Shown here: in pieces, positions 21,125 to 31,879 of the stretch
How positions within the stretch are numbered: position 1 is the stretch's first letter
Layout: the number at the start of each line of letters is the position of its first letter
Program-made: the position numbers and the translations under genes
The notes under the pieces: generated by a model
What the model was told of the DNA's origin: nothing
The model's input: only the letters and a program-made list of their open reading frames with translations
The model's database searches: none
DNA from: Tricholomella constricta
Taxonomy: Eukaryota > Basidiomycota > Agaricomycetes > Agaricales > Lyophyllaceae
Length of the DNA: 64,000 nt
NCBI GenBank assembly: GCA_013368375.1
Contig: JAACJP010000002.1
Location: forward strand, 1,984,001 to 2,048,000
Direction: 5' to 3'

Positions 21125-21136
21125 TAATATCGAGGT
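21125..21136 (+). other. Self-priming primer-binding site of element D
   Basis: TAATATCGAGGT begins at the first base after the 5' LTR and is the perfect reverse complement of ACCTCGATATTA (20872-20883) inside the LTR. No TGG start complementary to a tRNA CCA end is present. In Tf1 of fission yeast the first 11 nt of the mRNA anneal to the PBS and are cleaved to make the primer; the same layout is seen here. Confidence 0.8.
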
Positions 21137-21153
21137 CTACCCACCCACCGGAC

Positions 21154-24048
21154 ATGTCCTCGACGATAGTGGAGCCCAACACCACAGTCCGCTATCAAAA
21201 CTTCGAAGGTCCCTCTTTCACACAAAGAAGACCTTCACCACCACCTTTCGAAACCTCCCCTGCCTCAACAGGACACATGATGCAAGGGACCTTCGGAACC
21301 AACAGGTCCAGGCTGGAACACAACATTTTCCAACCAGGCCAACACGAGGGGGACTTTTCCTCAGCCAGTCAGGACCCTCGACGACCTCTACCCCGGACCC
21401 CCTCAAACGTATTCAACCCGTCCTACCAACTCGCCACCCCCAACTATCCCCCCTTACCACCATCCGCAACGGCCTCCGGACCTCCGCCTTCAAGTAACCC
21501 AACGGCCTCCGGACCTCCGCCTTCAAGTAACCAGACTCCCGGGTCATACTACGAAAGGTTGAGGCACCCGGAGATGTTCCAGAGGAGGGATAGGGCTCGG
21601 GAGGAGGGACAGGGACACTTCGCTCGTCAACAAAACCCCTTCCTACACGGTTCAGACCACGAAAGGATACTCTACGAGCTCCGCATGACGCGGGAAGAGT
21701 TTTCACGACAAGCGCACGAGCTCCTAGTCGAAACCATGGGGATGGATCATCAACCCCGAACACCGGAACAATGGGCCAACCTCGTGTTGTCGACCATACA
21801 ACTGCACGAAGCCCATCGATTACCCCCACAACTGACGGTGTTGCTACAAATGGGGGGAAACGAAAAAAGGTTACGTGCCCTGGCTGGAGAAATCCAGACG
21901 TCCAACGAGGGAAGAAGATTCTCCGACCCCCAAAGCGCGGGACGTTCCTTCCACATGCCAATTCAGGAGCCCATTCCCTCCAGAATTGAAACTAGATTCG
22001 AAGAACCTCCACGAGCGACAAGCACTGTCAATACGCAGACAGCTTCGGCTCTACTCAGGAGGATGAACCAAGGGAACGCACCCCCCAGCCAAGAAGGGTT
22101 CGAACCCACCGTCACACCAGGGACAGACGCTCGAAGAGCTCCGACGTTCGGATTCTGGGGAGCCCAAAATTTGCAACGGATCCCCGAAGAGAACCCCTCT
22201 TTCGAAGGACCATTCTCCAGGCCAAACTCGGGTTTTCAAGGCCCACAAAGGACCTCCGCAAGGGAAGAAGGAGCTCCTCAGAGGGAACCCGAGAATATTC
22301 CCCTACCTCCGTCGGAACAAGGAATCCCAACGCCGCTGTCGTACGCTCATAGCTACGAATTACGCGAAGAAAACCGAGAAGAAAGAGGAGCACCCCCAAG
22401 GACACGAGAAGACTGGCGCCAAACACCACCTCACCTGGCGAACCAGAACAGGAGGTCACCGCAAGGCCCACGCCCAATCTCCCCAAGAGAACGCCGTGGA
22501 ATCGGAGCGGACCCCGGCCCCGGTCAAAACGTAAACATCCTCGACGGAAGGCAAGGGACCCAACAACAATTTCCCCAGTTCGAACAATACAGAACTGGCT
22601 ACAACCCCGGACCAGCCCCACCCATACCCGGCGGACGACCGAACCCCCAGTACAACGGACCACCTCCACAGTCCCAACCACCTCCGGGATCTTCAGGACC
22701 ACCTACCCCGAGAGGAACTCAATGGGGAAACGGCCCCGGAGGACCAGGAGGGGGAGGAGGAGGTTATTGGGGAAACGGCCCCGGAGGAACAGGAGGTCCT
22801 GGAGGAGGGGGAGGTCACGGAGGATACGGACCACCACAAGGACCAGGAGGCCCGGGAGGCCCCGGAGGTCCCGGACGGGGAGGAGGAGGCCACGGAGGAG
22901 GAGGAGGAGGAGGCCCACCCGGAAATCCGGGAGGAGGCCAATTCGCAAACCCTCAACGACCCCCACCTCCACCACAACAATTCTTAGGCCCAAATCAAAA
23001 CCTGACCCCGGAACAGTACCGACACCTCCTAAACCTGGAATCGAAAATCGACATCAGGAAACCGGACCCCTTCACTGGAAAAGAACCGAGGAGATGGAAG
23101 ACCTTCGTCACGGAATGCCTAGTAACGTTTCAAGCCAAGGTGATTACCTACGAACAGGACCACCTGAAAGTATCATTCGCGAGCTCCTACTTAAAGGACG
23201 GAGCCATGGACTACTTCCGCCTGCAACTCACGTACAACCCGCAACACCCAATGTTCACGAACTGGGAAGGGTTCGTACACGAATTGGGATCACGCTTTGG
23301 CATACCGAACTCCAGGGTGGAAGCCGAGAATAACATCTCACGACTGAAAATGAAGGAATGGGAAAAGTTCACAGCTTTCATCATCAAGTTCGAACAGGAA
23401 GCATACGAAACAGGCTGGAACTGGGTAGCGCTACAATTCACGCTGCGAAAAGCGCTCCCCCAACGAATCCTCAACGTCCTAGCCATCGCACCAAGCCCTG
23501 AAACCTACGAAGGTTACCGAGATCTGATCACTCAAATCGACCGGAGGTACTGGGAACATCGTATAGAAAATCCAGAGTCCTACAAACCCCTCTGGGCGAA
23601 TAACACGAATACCTCCAACACCTCCGCACGACCTCCGATTGGACCTTCAGCCGGACCCGCAAACCGCACGACGCCGCAAACGGCTCAAGGGAACAGGAAC
23701 GCACGCTTGAACGCCGAAAGTCACGATCAGGACCCGGACTCAGGTAAGGAAGGTAAGGCGCAAGACCAAGAAATCGCATGGGATGACGAAGAGGCACTAC
23801 AAGCCAACAACTTCGGGTTCAAGAAGTCAACGCGCCCCTGGGTGAAGATCGATGAAGACGTAAAGCAACAACGAATTCGAGACAAGGCCTGCATCCTATG
23901 CGGTGATCTGGAACACTGGATGCGCGACTGCCCAACAGCAAACACCATGGGCAGAGCCACCTATCTCATCGGCGACGACATCTTCGAATTCCATCACAAG
24001 ACAGAAGAGGGAAACGCGGGGGCGATTCAGGACTTGCCCGGGCTCTGA
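21154..24048 (+). CDS. Element D gag, 964 residues
   Basis: ATG 21154, 30 nt past the LTR. The first ~500 residues are disordered, Pro/Ser/Arg-rich, and include an 11-residue tandem duplication (TASGPPPSSNP then TASGPPPSSNQ; 21469-21534). Residues ~520-610 are an extreme Gly/Pro block (GGPGGPGGPGRGGGG). The capsid core follows: KIDIRKPDPFTGKEPRRWK, FASSYLKDGAMDYFRLQL and NWEGFVHELGSRFG. A zinc knuckle CILCGDLEHWMRDCP lies near residue 910. The long disordered N-terminus is unusual for a gypsy gag. The frame is intact; the stop (TGA 24046-24048) lies inside the frameshift stem. Confidence 0.9.
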   Translation: MSSTIVEPNTTVRYQNFEGPSFTQRRPSPPPFETSPASTGHMMQGTFGTNRSRLEHNIFQPGQHEGDFSSASQDPRRPLPRTPSNVFNPSYQLATPNYPPLPPSATASGPPPSSNPTASGPPPSSNQTPGSYYERLRHPEMFQRRDRAREEGQGHFARQQNPFLHGSDHERILYELRMTREEFSRQAHELLVETMGMDHQPRTPEQWANLVLSTIQLHEAHRLPPQLTVLLQMGGNEKRLRALAGEIQTSNEGRRFSDPQSAGRSFHMPIQEPIPSRIETRFEEPPRATSTVNTQTASALLRRMNQGNAPPSQEGFEPTVTPGTDARRAPTFGFWGAQNLQRIPEENPSFEGPFSRPNSGFQGPQRTSAREEGAPQREPENIPLPPSEQGIPTPLSYAHSYELREENREERGAPPRTREDWRQTPPHLANQNRRSPQGPRPISPRERRGIGADPGPGQNVNILDGRQGTQQQFPQFEQYRTGYNPGPAPPIPGGRPNPQYNGPPPQSQPPPGSSGPPTPRGTQWGNGPGGPGGGGGGYWGNGPGGTGGPGGGGGHGGYGPPQGPGGPGGPGGPGRGGGGHGGGGGGGPPGNPGGGQFANPQRPPPPPQQFLGPNQNLTPEQYRHLLNLESKIDIRKPDPFTGKEPRRWKTFVTECLVTFQAKVITYEQDHLKVSFASSYLKDGAMDYFRLQLTYNPQHPMFTNWEGFVHELGSRFGIPNSRVEAENNISRLKMKEWEKFTAFIIKFEQEAYETGWNWVALQFTLRKALPQRILNVLAIAPSPETYEGYRDLITQIDRRYWEHRIENPESYKPLWANNTNTSNTSARPPIGPSAGPANRTTPQTAQGNRNARLNAESHDQDPDSGKEGKAQDQEIAWDDEEALQANNFGFKKSTRPWVKIDEDVKQQRIRDKACILCGDLEHWMRDCPTANTMGRATYLIGDDIFEFHHKTEEGNAGAIQDLPGL

Positions 24049-24053
24049 ATCGC
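24009..24053 (+). promoter_or_regulatory. -1 ribosomal frameshift signal, element D gag/pol
   Basis: GGGAAAC at 24009-24015 lies in gag phase as G-GGA-AAC. A 6-n spacer (24016-24021) is followed by GCGATTCAG (24022-24030), a 14-nt loop and CTGAATCGC (24045-24053), a perfect 9-bp stem. The gag stop TGA (24046-24048) is within the 3' arm. The -1 frame from the heptamer is open straight into pol. Slippery site, spacing and stem all fit the classic retroviral design. Confidence 0.85.
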
Positions 24054-27000
24054 GAAGATCTAAAACCGGACCTTGACACTAAACTACGCGCAACGGCATT
24101 ATCGACAACGGACACCCGCACAGTAACTCTCTCCTCCCATTCGTCACTGGCATTTCTAATACACCTCACGCCAAACGGAGGAGGAGAAGACCCCGAAAAC
24201 ACGCTCATCGACAGCGGAGCTACCGACAATTTCATGGACTCCGACATGGCGACATCACGCGGGCTCCACCTTGAGGAGCTCAAACCCCCAATAAACCTTT
24301 GCCTATTTGATGGGGAACCCTCCGCATCAGGCAAAATCACACACTATACCACCAACGACGTCAGATTCAGTGACGGCACCACTCAGAGGATAAGATTCCT
24401 CTTAACGAGACTCCACGAGACAGCGACGATAGTGCTGGGACTATCATGGCTGAAGGAGGTCAATCCCCGCATAAATTGGAAAGACCTCTGCATCACGCTA
24501 CGACGGGGGTCAAACGGCAAAATTGAAGGATCACTACCGGACCTCCGAAGAAAAAAGGAAGTCGTCCCAACGACAACAGGCACAGGAAATCAACGCTTAC
24601 CCTCGCGGTCAGCTCGCTCCTTCACGATCGAAGTACAGTTAGAAGGATCCTCAACGCGACTACGGGCACTTATCGATAGTGGAGCGGCGGGAAATTTCAT
24701 AGCACAATCCTCGTGTACGAAACCGGAACCTCTCGCCAACCCCATGACCCTACAACTGTTCGACGGAAACCCCAGCGGAGGTGGAGCCATTTCACACCAT
24801 AGTCCCGAAACAATCAAACTTGAGAACGGACTAGAGTATAAGGTCGACCTCCTCATAACACAGTTACACCCGGCCACGCCACTAGTGCTCGGATTACCTT
24901 GGTTACGGGAAGCAAATCCGGACATCGACTGGCGGGAAATGTCCATGACCATGGAACAAGGGGCAGGACTAGCCGCGATATCGCTTTCCCAGAAGACGCA
25001 ATGGAGAACTGTGACCCTTGAAGAGGAGGAAGACGTCGAAGCTCCGAAACCAGCCAACCCCCTTTCGGAAAAACAACCCCTCCTCAGGGACCTCCTGGAC
25101 GACGAAAACGATCAGAACGACACCTCCAGCGATAACATGAAGGAGGAAGACACCCGCCCAAACACCAACGAACCTCAGGAGGAAGCACCAACACCAACAA
25201 CAGAGTCGCCAGAGGAGGTAACGGGACGGAAACGCACCCGAAAACCACCTCCACCGAACTATTTCCCTCCAAACGTTCCGAGGTCCAAATTCAAACCCCA
25301 CCCCAAACGGAGATCCGCAACGTCCCCAATGACAGAAACACGGGAAGAAGATGAAGCCAACCCGGAAACGGAGGTCGAAGACGAAACCGGAGAGGGAGAA
25401 GAGGATGTCGAAACACAAAACATCCGCCTGATTGGAGCGGCGCCATTCGCAAACCTCATCAGGGACGGAGCCACAGCGTTCCAACTACACATCTCCCCCA
25501 CTGAACAAGAGGAACACCTCCATGCCAATAACACCTCCGACGACGAACCCAAGCAACCAAAGACAGAAAAGGAAATCTTTGAGGAAGTCGTACCTCCGGA
25601 GTACAGGGACTTCGAAGACGTATTCTCAGCGGGCGAAGCGAAAACCATCCCCCCACACCGACCTTACGATCACACAGTGGAACTCGACGAAAACACTACC
25701 CCTCCCTTCGGAAAGATATACAACATGTCCGAACTGGAGTTGAAAGCATTGAAGGATTACATCGACGAGATGCTCGGAAAAGGGTTCATCCGACCTTCGA
25801 GTTCGTCAGCGGGAGCTCCGGTACTGTTCGCAAAGAAGAAGGACGGATCACTCCGGCTATGCGTGGACTATAGAGGATTAAATCGGATCACCAAGAAGAA
25901 CCGTTACCCTCTACCTCTGATCGGAGACCTCATAGACCGACTTCAAAAAGCGAAAGTATACTCGAAGATCGACCTCCGAGTGGGCTACAACAATGTCCGC
26001 ATAGCTCCGGGACACGAATGGAAGACAGCCTTCCGCACTCGTTATGGACTTTTCGAATACCTGGTAATGCCTTTCGGCATGACAAACTCACCCGCGACAT
26101 TCCAACACTTCATGAACGACATCTTTCACGACATGAACGACGTGTTCGTAGTGATCTATCTCGACGACATTCTGGTTTTCTCGGAGACCTTAGAGGAACA
26201 TCACGGACACGTTCGGAAGGTCCTCGAGAGGCTCCGGAAACACAACCTTCATGCGAAACCGGAGAAATGCACGTTTCACACTACGGAGATCGAATACCTA
26301 GGCGTCATCGTATCCCCCGGCGGAGTAAAGATGGACCCAGGAAAAGTCGACGCGATTCGGAAGTGGCCTAGGCCGACGAAAGTCAAGGAACTCCAATCTT
26401 TCCTAGGCTTTGCAAACTTCTATCGGCGGTTTATCGACAATTACTCGGGCATAACGAAGAGGTTAAACAAACTCACGCAAAAGGACACAATCTGGAAATG
26501 GGATTCCGAATGCGAAGGAGTCTTCGAGCTATTGAAGAAAGCATTCTCCTCCGCACCCATCCTACGACACTTCGATCCTCAACTACCGGTGATATTAGAG
26601 TGCGACGCTTCCGACTTCGCCATAGCGGGGATCATCTCCCAATTTGACGAGACATCACAAGACTTACGTCCTGTCGCCTTCTATGCGAGAACTATGATAG
26701 ACGCGGAGCTCAACTACGACATCTATGACAAGGAGCTCCTAGCAATCGTGGAAGCATTTAAGCAATGGAGGGCCTACCTAGAGGGATCTCCCCACCGCAT
26801 TCAAGTGTACTCCGACCACAACAACCTACAGTATTTCTCTACGACCAAGCAACTCAGTCGCAGACAAGCACGATGGTCGGAATGCCTGGCGAACTTCGAC
26901 TTCCAAATAAATTACAGACCCGGAAGATTAGGAGCGAAACCAGATGCCCTCACGCGACGGCCAGACGTGTATCCCAAGAAAGGGTTCGAACAGGATCATA

Positions 27001-27152
27001 ATTCGTTCAACAACCGCATCATCATACCCCCCGAACGATTGAACGCGGCCCTAATACTGAACGAGGAGCTCCTACTAAACAACATCCGGAACACACCCCG
27101 AGACGAATTCTTCGAGAGACACGCACCCAAACCCGGAGATGAGACCGATTAA
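24016..27152 (+). CDS. Element D pol: two tandem retropepsins, RT and RNase H
   Basis: Read by -1 frameshift; the ORF's first ATG is only at 24234, inside protease 1. Protease 1: NTLIDSGATDNFMD with VLGLSWLKEVNPRINW. About 120 residues later comes protease 2: RALIDSGAAGNFIAQ with VLGLPWLREANPDIDW. Each has its own catalytic DSGA and its own LFDG(E/N)PS flap-like segment, so this is a domain duplication. After an acidic, Pro-rich linker comes RT with KKKDGSLRLCVDYRGLN, VMPFGMTNSPATF and VIYLDDILVF, then RNase H with ECDASDFAIAGIIS and VYSDHNNLQYF. The frame ends at 27152, shortly after LTRRPDVYPK, where the integrase zinc finger should start. Confidence 0.9.
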
Positions 27153-28336
27153 GAAAGGAGGTCACTCGATACGTCCGAAGCTGTTATACCTGTAAAAGAG
27201 CGAAGGTCCCACGCCATAGCCCATACGGACTATTGAAACCACTCCAGATTGGGCGAAGGGCGTGGGCCTCCATATCCATGGACCACATTGTAGAACTACC
27301 GGAATCGGATGGGTACGACGCCATACTGGTCGTAGTATGCCGCCTCACCAAGCAAGGCATCTTCATACCCTGTCACACAACGGACACAGCAAAGGAACTT
27401 GCTCAACTATTCTTGGAACATGTCTTCTCCAAGCACGGACTGCCTGACGACATCATATCGGACAGGGGCACCCTCTTCGTCTCCCGTTTCTGGAGCTCGC
27501 TGTGTAAAGCCCTGGACATTAAATCGAACCTTTCGACCGCGTATCACCCGGAGACCGACGGCCAGACGGAACGAGTAAATCAGACACTGGAACAGTACCT
27601 CCGGATATACGTGAACTACCTCCAGACCAACTGGCGAACACAGCTCCCACTGGCGGAATTCACGTATAACAATACGACCCATTCGACCACGGGAGTCTCT
27701 CCTTTCTTTGCGAACAAGGGTTATCACCCCCGCCTGACAATCTCTATAAAAGACATACCGGCAAAGGAAGCCCAGGAGGTAGCCGTAGACCTCCGGACCC
27801 TCCAGGACTACCTCCGCCAAGAGATAGAGATCGCAAACGAAGCCTACAAACGATTCGCGGACAAGAAACGGGACCCTACACCAGATTGGGCTGTAGGAAC
27901 GAAGGTATGGCTCGATTGCCGGAACATCAAAACGAAACGCCCCTCCAAAAAGCTGGACCACCGGAGACTGGGCCCCTTCAAAATCCTACAGAAGATCTCC
28001 AGCCACGCGTATCGACTGGAACTACCTCCGACACTGAAGGGAATTCACAATGTGTTCCACGTCAAGTTACTCGAAAAACACGAACACGAGAACTTCCCAG
28101 GACGATCAAAGCCACCTCCGCAGACAATCGAAATCGAGGGCGAGGAGCACTACGAAGTAGAACGAATCCTAGACTCCCGAACACGAGGGAAACACGTGCT
28201 CTACTTGGTACGATGGGAAGGATATGGCCCTGAGGACGACACATGGGAACCAGCAGGAAACATAGAGGGAGCAAAAGACATGGCCCTCGAATTCCATCGT
28301 CTATTCCCAAGGAAACCACGAGACCCCACAATCTAG
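27152..28336 (+). pseudogene. Element D integrase and chromodomain, N-terminal zinc finger damaged
   Basis: In another frame from the preceding pol. It opens with the CC half of the HHCC zinc finger (RSCYTCKRAKV); the HH half and about 60 upstream residues normally found after RNase H are absent. This points to an internal deletion with frame change around 27140-27152. The catalytic core is complete: D in SMDHIVEL, D in DIISDRGTLF, E in DGQTERVNQTLE. A GPF-like C-terminal part follows (RLGPFKILQKIS), then a chromodomain: EHYEVERILDSR, YLVRWEGYGPEDDTWEP. Chromodomains of such integrases steer insertion to marked chromatin. Without the HH pair this integrase should not work on its own. Confidence 0.85.
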
Positions 28337-28542
28337 AATCCGACGGAATTCACGCACTTCACGAAATTTATGAAAAGCCCCTTCAAGAAAACGATTTTTA
28401 TCACAAAATGTATTTCGAACACCGGGACAACGACAGTACAAGAAAAAAGAAAACACCAAGGAAAAAGAATTAACGAACTTCAGATGTAAATATTCAACAA
28501 AAAGAAAGCAAAGAAGGTCCTAGACACCACCAAGAAGACCGA

Positions 28543-30557
28543 CTAATCAATGCGACGACGTTTGGACGGACCCGCGCTCGGAGTGGAACCCTCCCCGCGA
28601 CCAAACCCGACCTCCCCATCCAATTCCCCCTCCAACGGACGCATCGAAGCAATATCCTGCTCATCGTCGGCGATTAATTGGGATCGAGACACGAAGTCCG
28701 CAAGGGCGTCTTCACGAGTGAGCGAAGTGCGGTGCAAAGCAAGGAAATGATCGAACGCAGGGAAGAGTACCTCGGGGTCGACGGGAGGGGGGAAGAGCTC
28801 GAGGAGCGAATGCCGCTCCAGGACCTTATGGGCAGCGTCGACAATATCCCGGGCCGGCGACACCTCCATCTCGACAAGGGCGCGACGCAAGGCACCGTCG
28901 GCGACAAACATGTCCGACGCAAAAGCGGTACGCGCAAGTTCAAGGGCTATGACAAACTCAGACAACGAGAGAGGAACGACACGAATCAAAAAACTCACCA
29001 TCGACACGAACGCGAAGGTCCAAGGCATGACCACGCCAATGGTCCCGGACCTCCTGAAGATGGACGACGTGCCCCTGAAGACCCGCTACCTCATCCTCGA
29101 GACCCGCAACCTGCATCCACAGATCCTCAACCTCAGCGTCACGATCGACGTCGACGACCTCCACGGCACGCGATGTCTGCGCCTGCAGATGAAGAAGGCG
29201 TTCACGCTCGTCGGCGAGTTGGGATAGGACTCCGTGAAAACGACCTTTGTGGCGTTCACCCTCGACCTCGAGGCGCTCGACCTGGGAGGAAAGGGCCTGA
29301 GCACGCGCGACCTCCTGGTCGTAGAGACGCTGGAGACGGAGGAACGCTTCCGGCGAAGGAACGGAAGGAGCAGGGGTAGCGAGGGGGGACGACAGCAACA
29401 TGGAGGGAGGGCAGGACTGCAGGGCTGGCGATGGCGAAACTGAATTGGACGAGCTCTTTAAAAAGAGAGGTTCGTCAGGGGTCGTATCGGGGGACACCGC
29501 ACGCGTAGCGCCCGACAAAGGAGGAACCAAAAGAGGAGAAGTCGGCGCCGCAGGAGAAAGGGAGGGGGAACGAGGCAAAGGACGCCCCCTAGACCCCTGC
29601 AGACCAGACCGCATACCCCCACGACCAACAGACGCTAATTTTCGACCCTGTCCTCGGGTACCACGAAAGATAGCACGCGCAGGCGGAGCACGGCTAAGGC
29701 GAACGGCGGCCTCATCCCCAGAAGAAGAAGAAAGGGAAAGGACCTCCGTAGAAGGCACGGAGACAAGAGAGGAGTCGAAGGAGGGGGACGCCACACGCAA
29801 GATACGACGGATAGCGGAAAAGGACATAGCGACGCCGGTGCGGGAGAAGGAAAAACCTTCGGTACGGGTCCGCAACCACGCCAAGGGGATCGCCAATTCC
29901 CTAGATGCCACCTCTAGACCATGGTCAAGCGACAGGGAGCACAAGGCGTGCGCCGCGCGGCAATCGACGCAGGGCAAGGTCCCACGAAGACGAACCTCCT
30001 GAAAACGGCAAGACTGATGACGACCCCGACACCGATCACACTAGCAAAGAGCCAAAAAAGAGAATCAGCGGAAGGATCCAGCCCGATCGCGAACGAAAGA
30101 CGATACTTACCGGTCCGTGCGCCTCACACCAAGCCAAAGAGGGAGGAACCCGCACAGCGGTACGCATCACCTCCGCCAGAACCGCATCTGTCAAGAGGGG
30201 CCCCCAAGACAATGAAGTCGCCGCCGGACGCGACACGGGATCACTGGAAAATTCGAAAAGGGCCTCCGGAGTGGTCGAACGGGGGCGACGGATCTGCGGA
30301 GCCCTGACCGGAAGACGAATAACCAGTCGAGGGAAGGAGGGCGTAGGAGGAACGGGGGAAGAACTGGGGACGGCCCCGACGCTTCCATCTCGGAGAACGG
30401 CGATCCCAGGGAGAGAAGGAGTAGGGGAGACGGGTCGGGGCATGTCCAAGAACGCGACGCGCGCCCGATCTTCTTCGGATAAACGCGCCAACTCTTGATC
30501 GCGCAAAATTTGGGCAGCGGAGGCAGACGGTGCAAATTCTCGATTGAAGACCGACAT
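28543..30557 (-). CDS. Element D antisense gene: three exons, Zn2Cys6-like cluster and coiled coil
   Basis: Minus-strand exons 30111-30557, 28999-30040 and 28543-28946 sum to 1,893 nt and close on 630 residues. Introns are 30041-30110 (GTAAGT...CTAG, phase 0) and 28947-28998 (GTGAGT...ATAG, phase 1). Exon 2 starts CDRCRGRHQSCRF, with cysteines spaced C-x2-C-x6-C-x12-C-x2-C-x6-C, the Zn(II)2Cys6 signature. A Ser/Pro-rich region follows, then a long coiled coil (about residues 365-490) and a helical C-terminal domain ending SKRRRID, a likely nuclear signal. The intron right before CDRC is at the same place and phase in the antisense gene at 1432-2734. The gene sits between integrase and 3' LTR, pointing against the element. 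Function unknown; DNA-binding control of the element is a guess. Confidence 0.7.
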
Positions 30558-30779
30558 GGAGATGATAAAAAGAAATTAGAGGAGAAAAAACAACCAGAGC
30601 TCTCCTCTTTTTCGATCTCCGAGATCCTCCAAATCACCCACATGGACCCACAATCGACCTAGACCCGCACGTGCCCCTCACGTGACCGCGCGCGACCCAG
30701 AAAGAAAAACAACCGCCACACTATCCGTATTCGAACATCTCCCCGCGTCTCAGTGGCTCGACGCTTGAGGAGGGGGTAA

Positions 30780-31138
30780 TGTCACGACCGCCCCTAACAA
30801 CCACCCCTAAAATCACATCCCACTACGCTTTCCCACGCCTACCCACTGTATATAACATGACACCACTTCTTTCCAGACTCTTCACCTCGATATTACCTAT
30901 TGTTAAGACTAGTTCTCGATTCTCGTTCTCGTTTCTCTCTCTCTCTCTCAATCTATTTGGCTTCACACCCGTATCACTTGAGCTCGTTCGTTCGAATTAG
31001 CCCCGGTGAACACCTCCGTCAACGCTCACGACCTCCGAATACTCCTTCGTAGGCCGTCTTCCTTGACGGACGTCAGGCCTGTCCGCTTCGGTGGTTCCAG
31101 AATAACTCTGTAACCGGCGTGCTACACAGATCCTAACA
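30780..31138 (+). repeat. Element D 3' LTR with polypurine tract
   Basis: Preceded by GAGGAGGGGGTAA (30767-30779), a polypurine tract. Matches the 5' LTR base for base except for one additional CT unit in the (CT)n run. Followed by the target duplication GAAGG. Confidence 0.95.
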
Positions 31139-31143
31139 GAAGG

Positions 31144-31800
31144 GTGCCAACGCAGTCGTAGACGAGGTCATCAAAGGTTAGCCTTCTGCATATGGATCGA
31201 AGGACGTTGTAGACGGGCGACTGGGCAGGTCAGGGTCGCATGGCCAAGAGCATCGACGCCATAGTACGGGACATCTAGATTAGATTACACGGACCCTGGT
31301 GGCTGTGTATAGACAGAATAGGAAGACAGAGAGGGCAATAGAGATCATCATTGACCATTACCACAGAGCGCGCTACAGATTACCCGTCTCCAACGTATGC
31401 TTATGGCTTTCAAATTTTAGCTGGCGGAAAGGCAGCTGCTGCAGCGTGCTGGCAGAGGACGGTGAAGTGATTGTAAAGGTTGCTCTGGAGAAATTTGGTG
31501 GTGTGCACGTGCTCATTGCAAACGCGGGTATACTACGGGATAAGTCGTTCAAGGCAATGACGGAGCAGGAGTGGGACATCGTGTTAGCTGTCCACCTCCG
31601 TGGAACTTACAAGGTATGTTGTTCTATGTGGCATAATATTCTTATTTCGAGATTGCTCATTGCGAACGTGAAATTTAATGCGCAAAGGCAGTGGGCTGCA
31701 CTTCCTGAAGCAAAAGTTTGGACGCATTGTGACCACATGCTCGCAAGTTTGCATTTGTACGTGCCGCGGATATCATTCTGACCATTATATGCTCGATTTT
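31144..31800 (+). pseudogene. FOX2: FOX2-type beta-oxidation enzyme, right part of pseudogene
   Basis: Continues the frame cut at 20767: NNVSEK joins to GANAVVDEVIK, then an intron begins at GTTAGC. The next exon carries GGKAAA and AEDGEVIVKVALEKFGGVH, then the SDR signature VLIANAGILRDKSF, KAMTEQEWDIVLAVHLRGTYK and an intron (GTATGT...). The following exon fragment HFLKQKFGRIVTTCS is one base out of frame near 31691. The catalytic Tyr-Lys part and the hydratase domain are absent. Decayed second dehydrogenase domain. Confidence 0.75.
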
Positions 31801-31879
31801 GAGAAGACGCTATGATCCTTGTCAAAAAGTGTGTCGCTTTAGCGATCCCATATTTCTGCAAACTCATTTTTTTGCAGGC

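Larger units (their letters stand above)
20768..31138 (+). mobile_element. Complete Ty3/gypsy chromodomain retrotransposon (element D), 10,371 bp
   Basis: LTR - gag - pol (two proteases, RT, RNase H) - integrase with chromodomain - antisense gene - polypurine tract - LTR. LTRs are TGTCACGACC...CCTAACA, 357 and 359 bp, identical except for one extra CT unit. Perfect 5-bp target duplication GAAGG (20763-20767 and 31139-31143). The insertion split a FOX2-type pseudogene. The near-identical LTRs mean a recent insertion, yet the integrase is damaged. The chromodomain and predicted self-priming place it in the Tf1/sushi-like chromovirus group. Confidence 0.95.

Noticed and set aside
21125..21160. 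tRNA primer-binding site after the element D LTR
   Set aside because: No TGG start follows the LTR; the self-priming complement explains the site better.
21413..22980. Long minus-strand open frames across the element D gag
   Set aside because: They lie opposite the Gly/Pro-rich gag part, where GC-rich codons remove stops on both strands; no start context, introns or domains.
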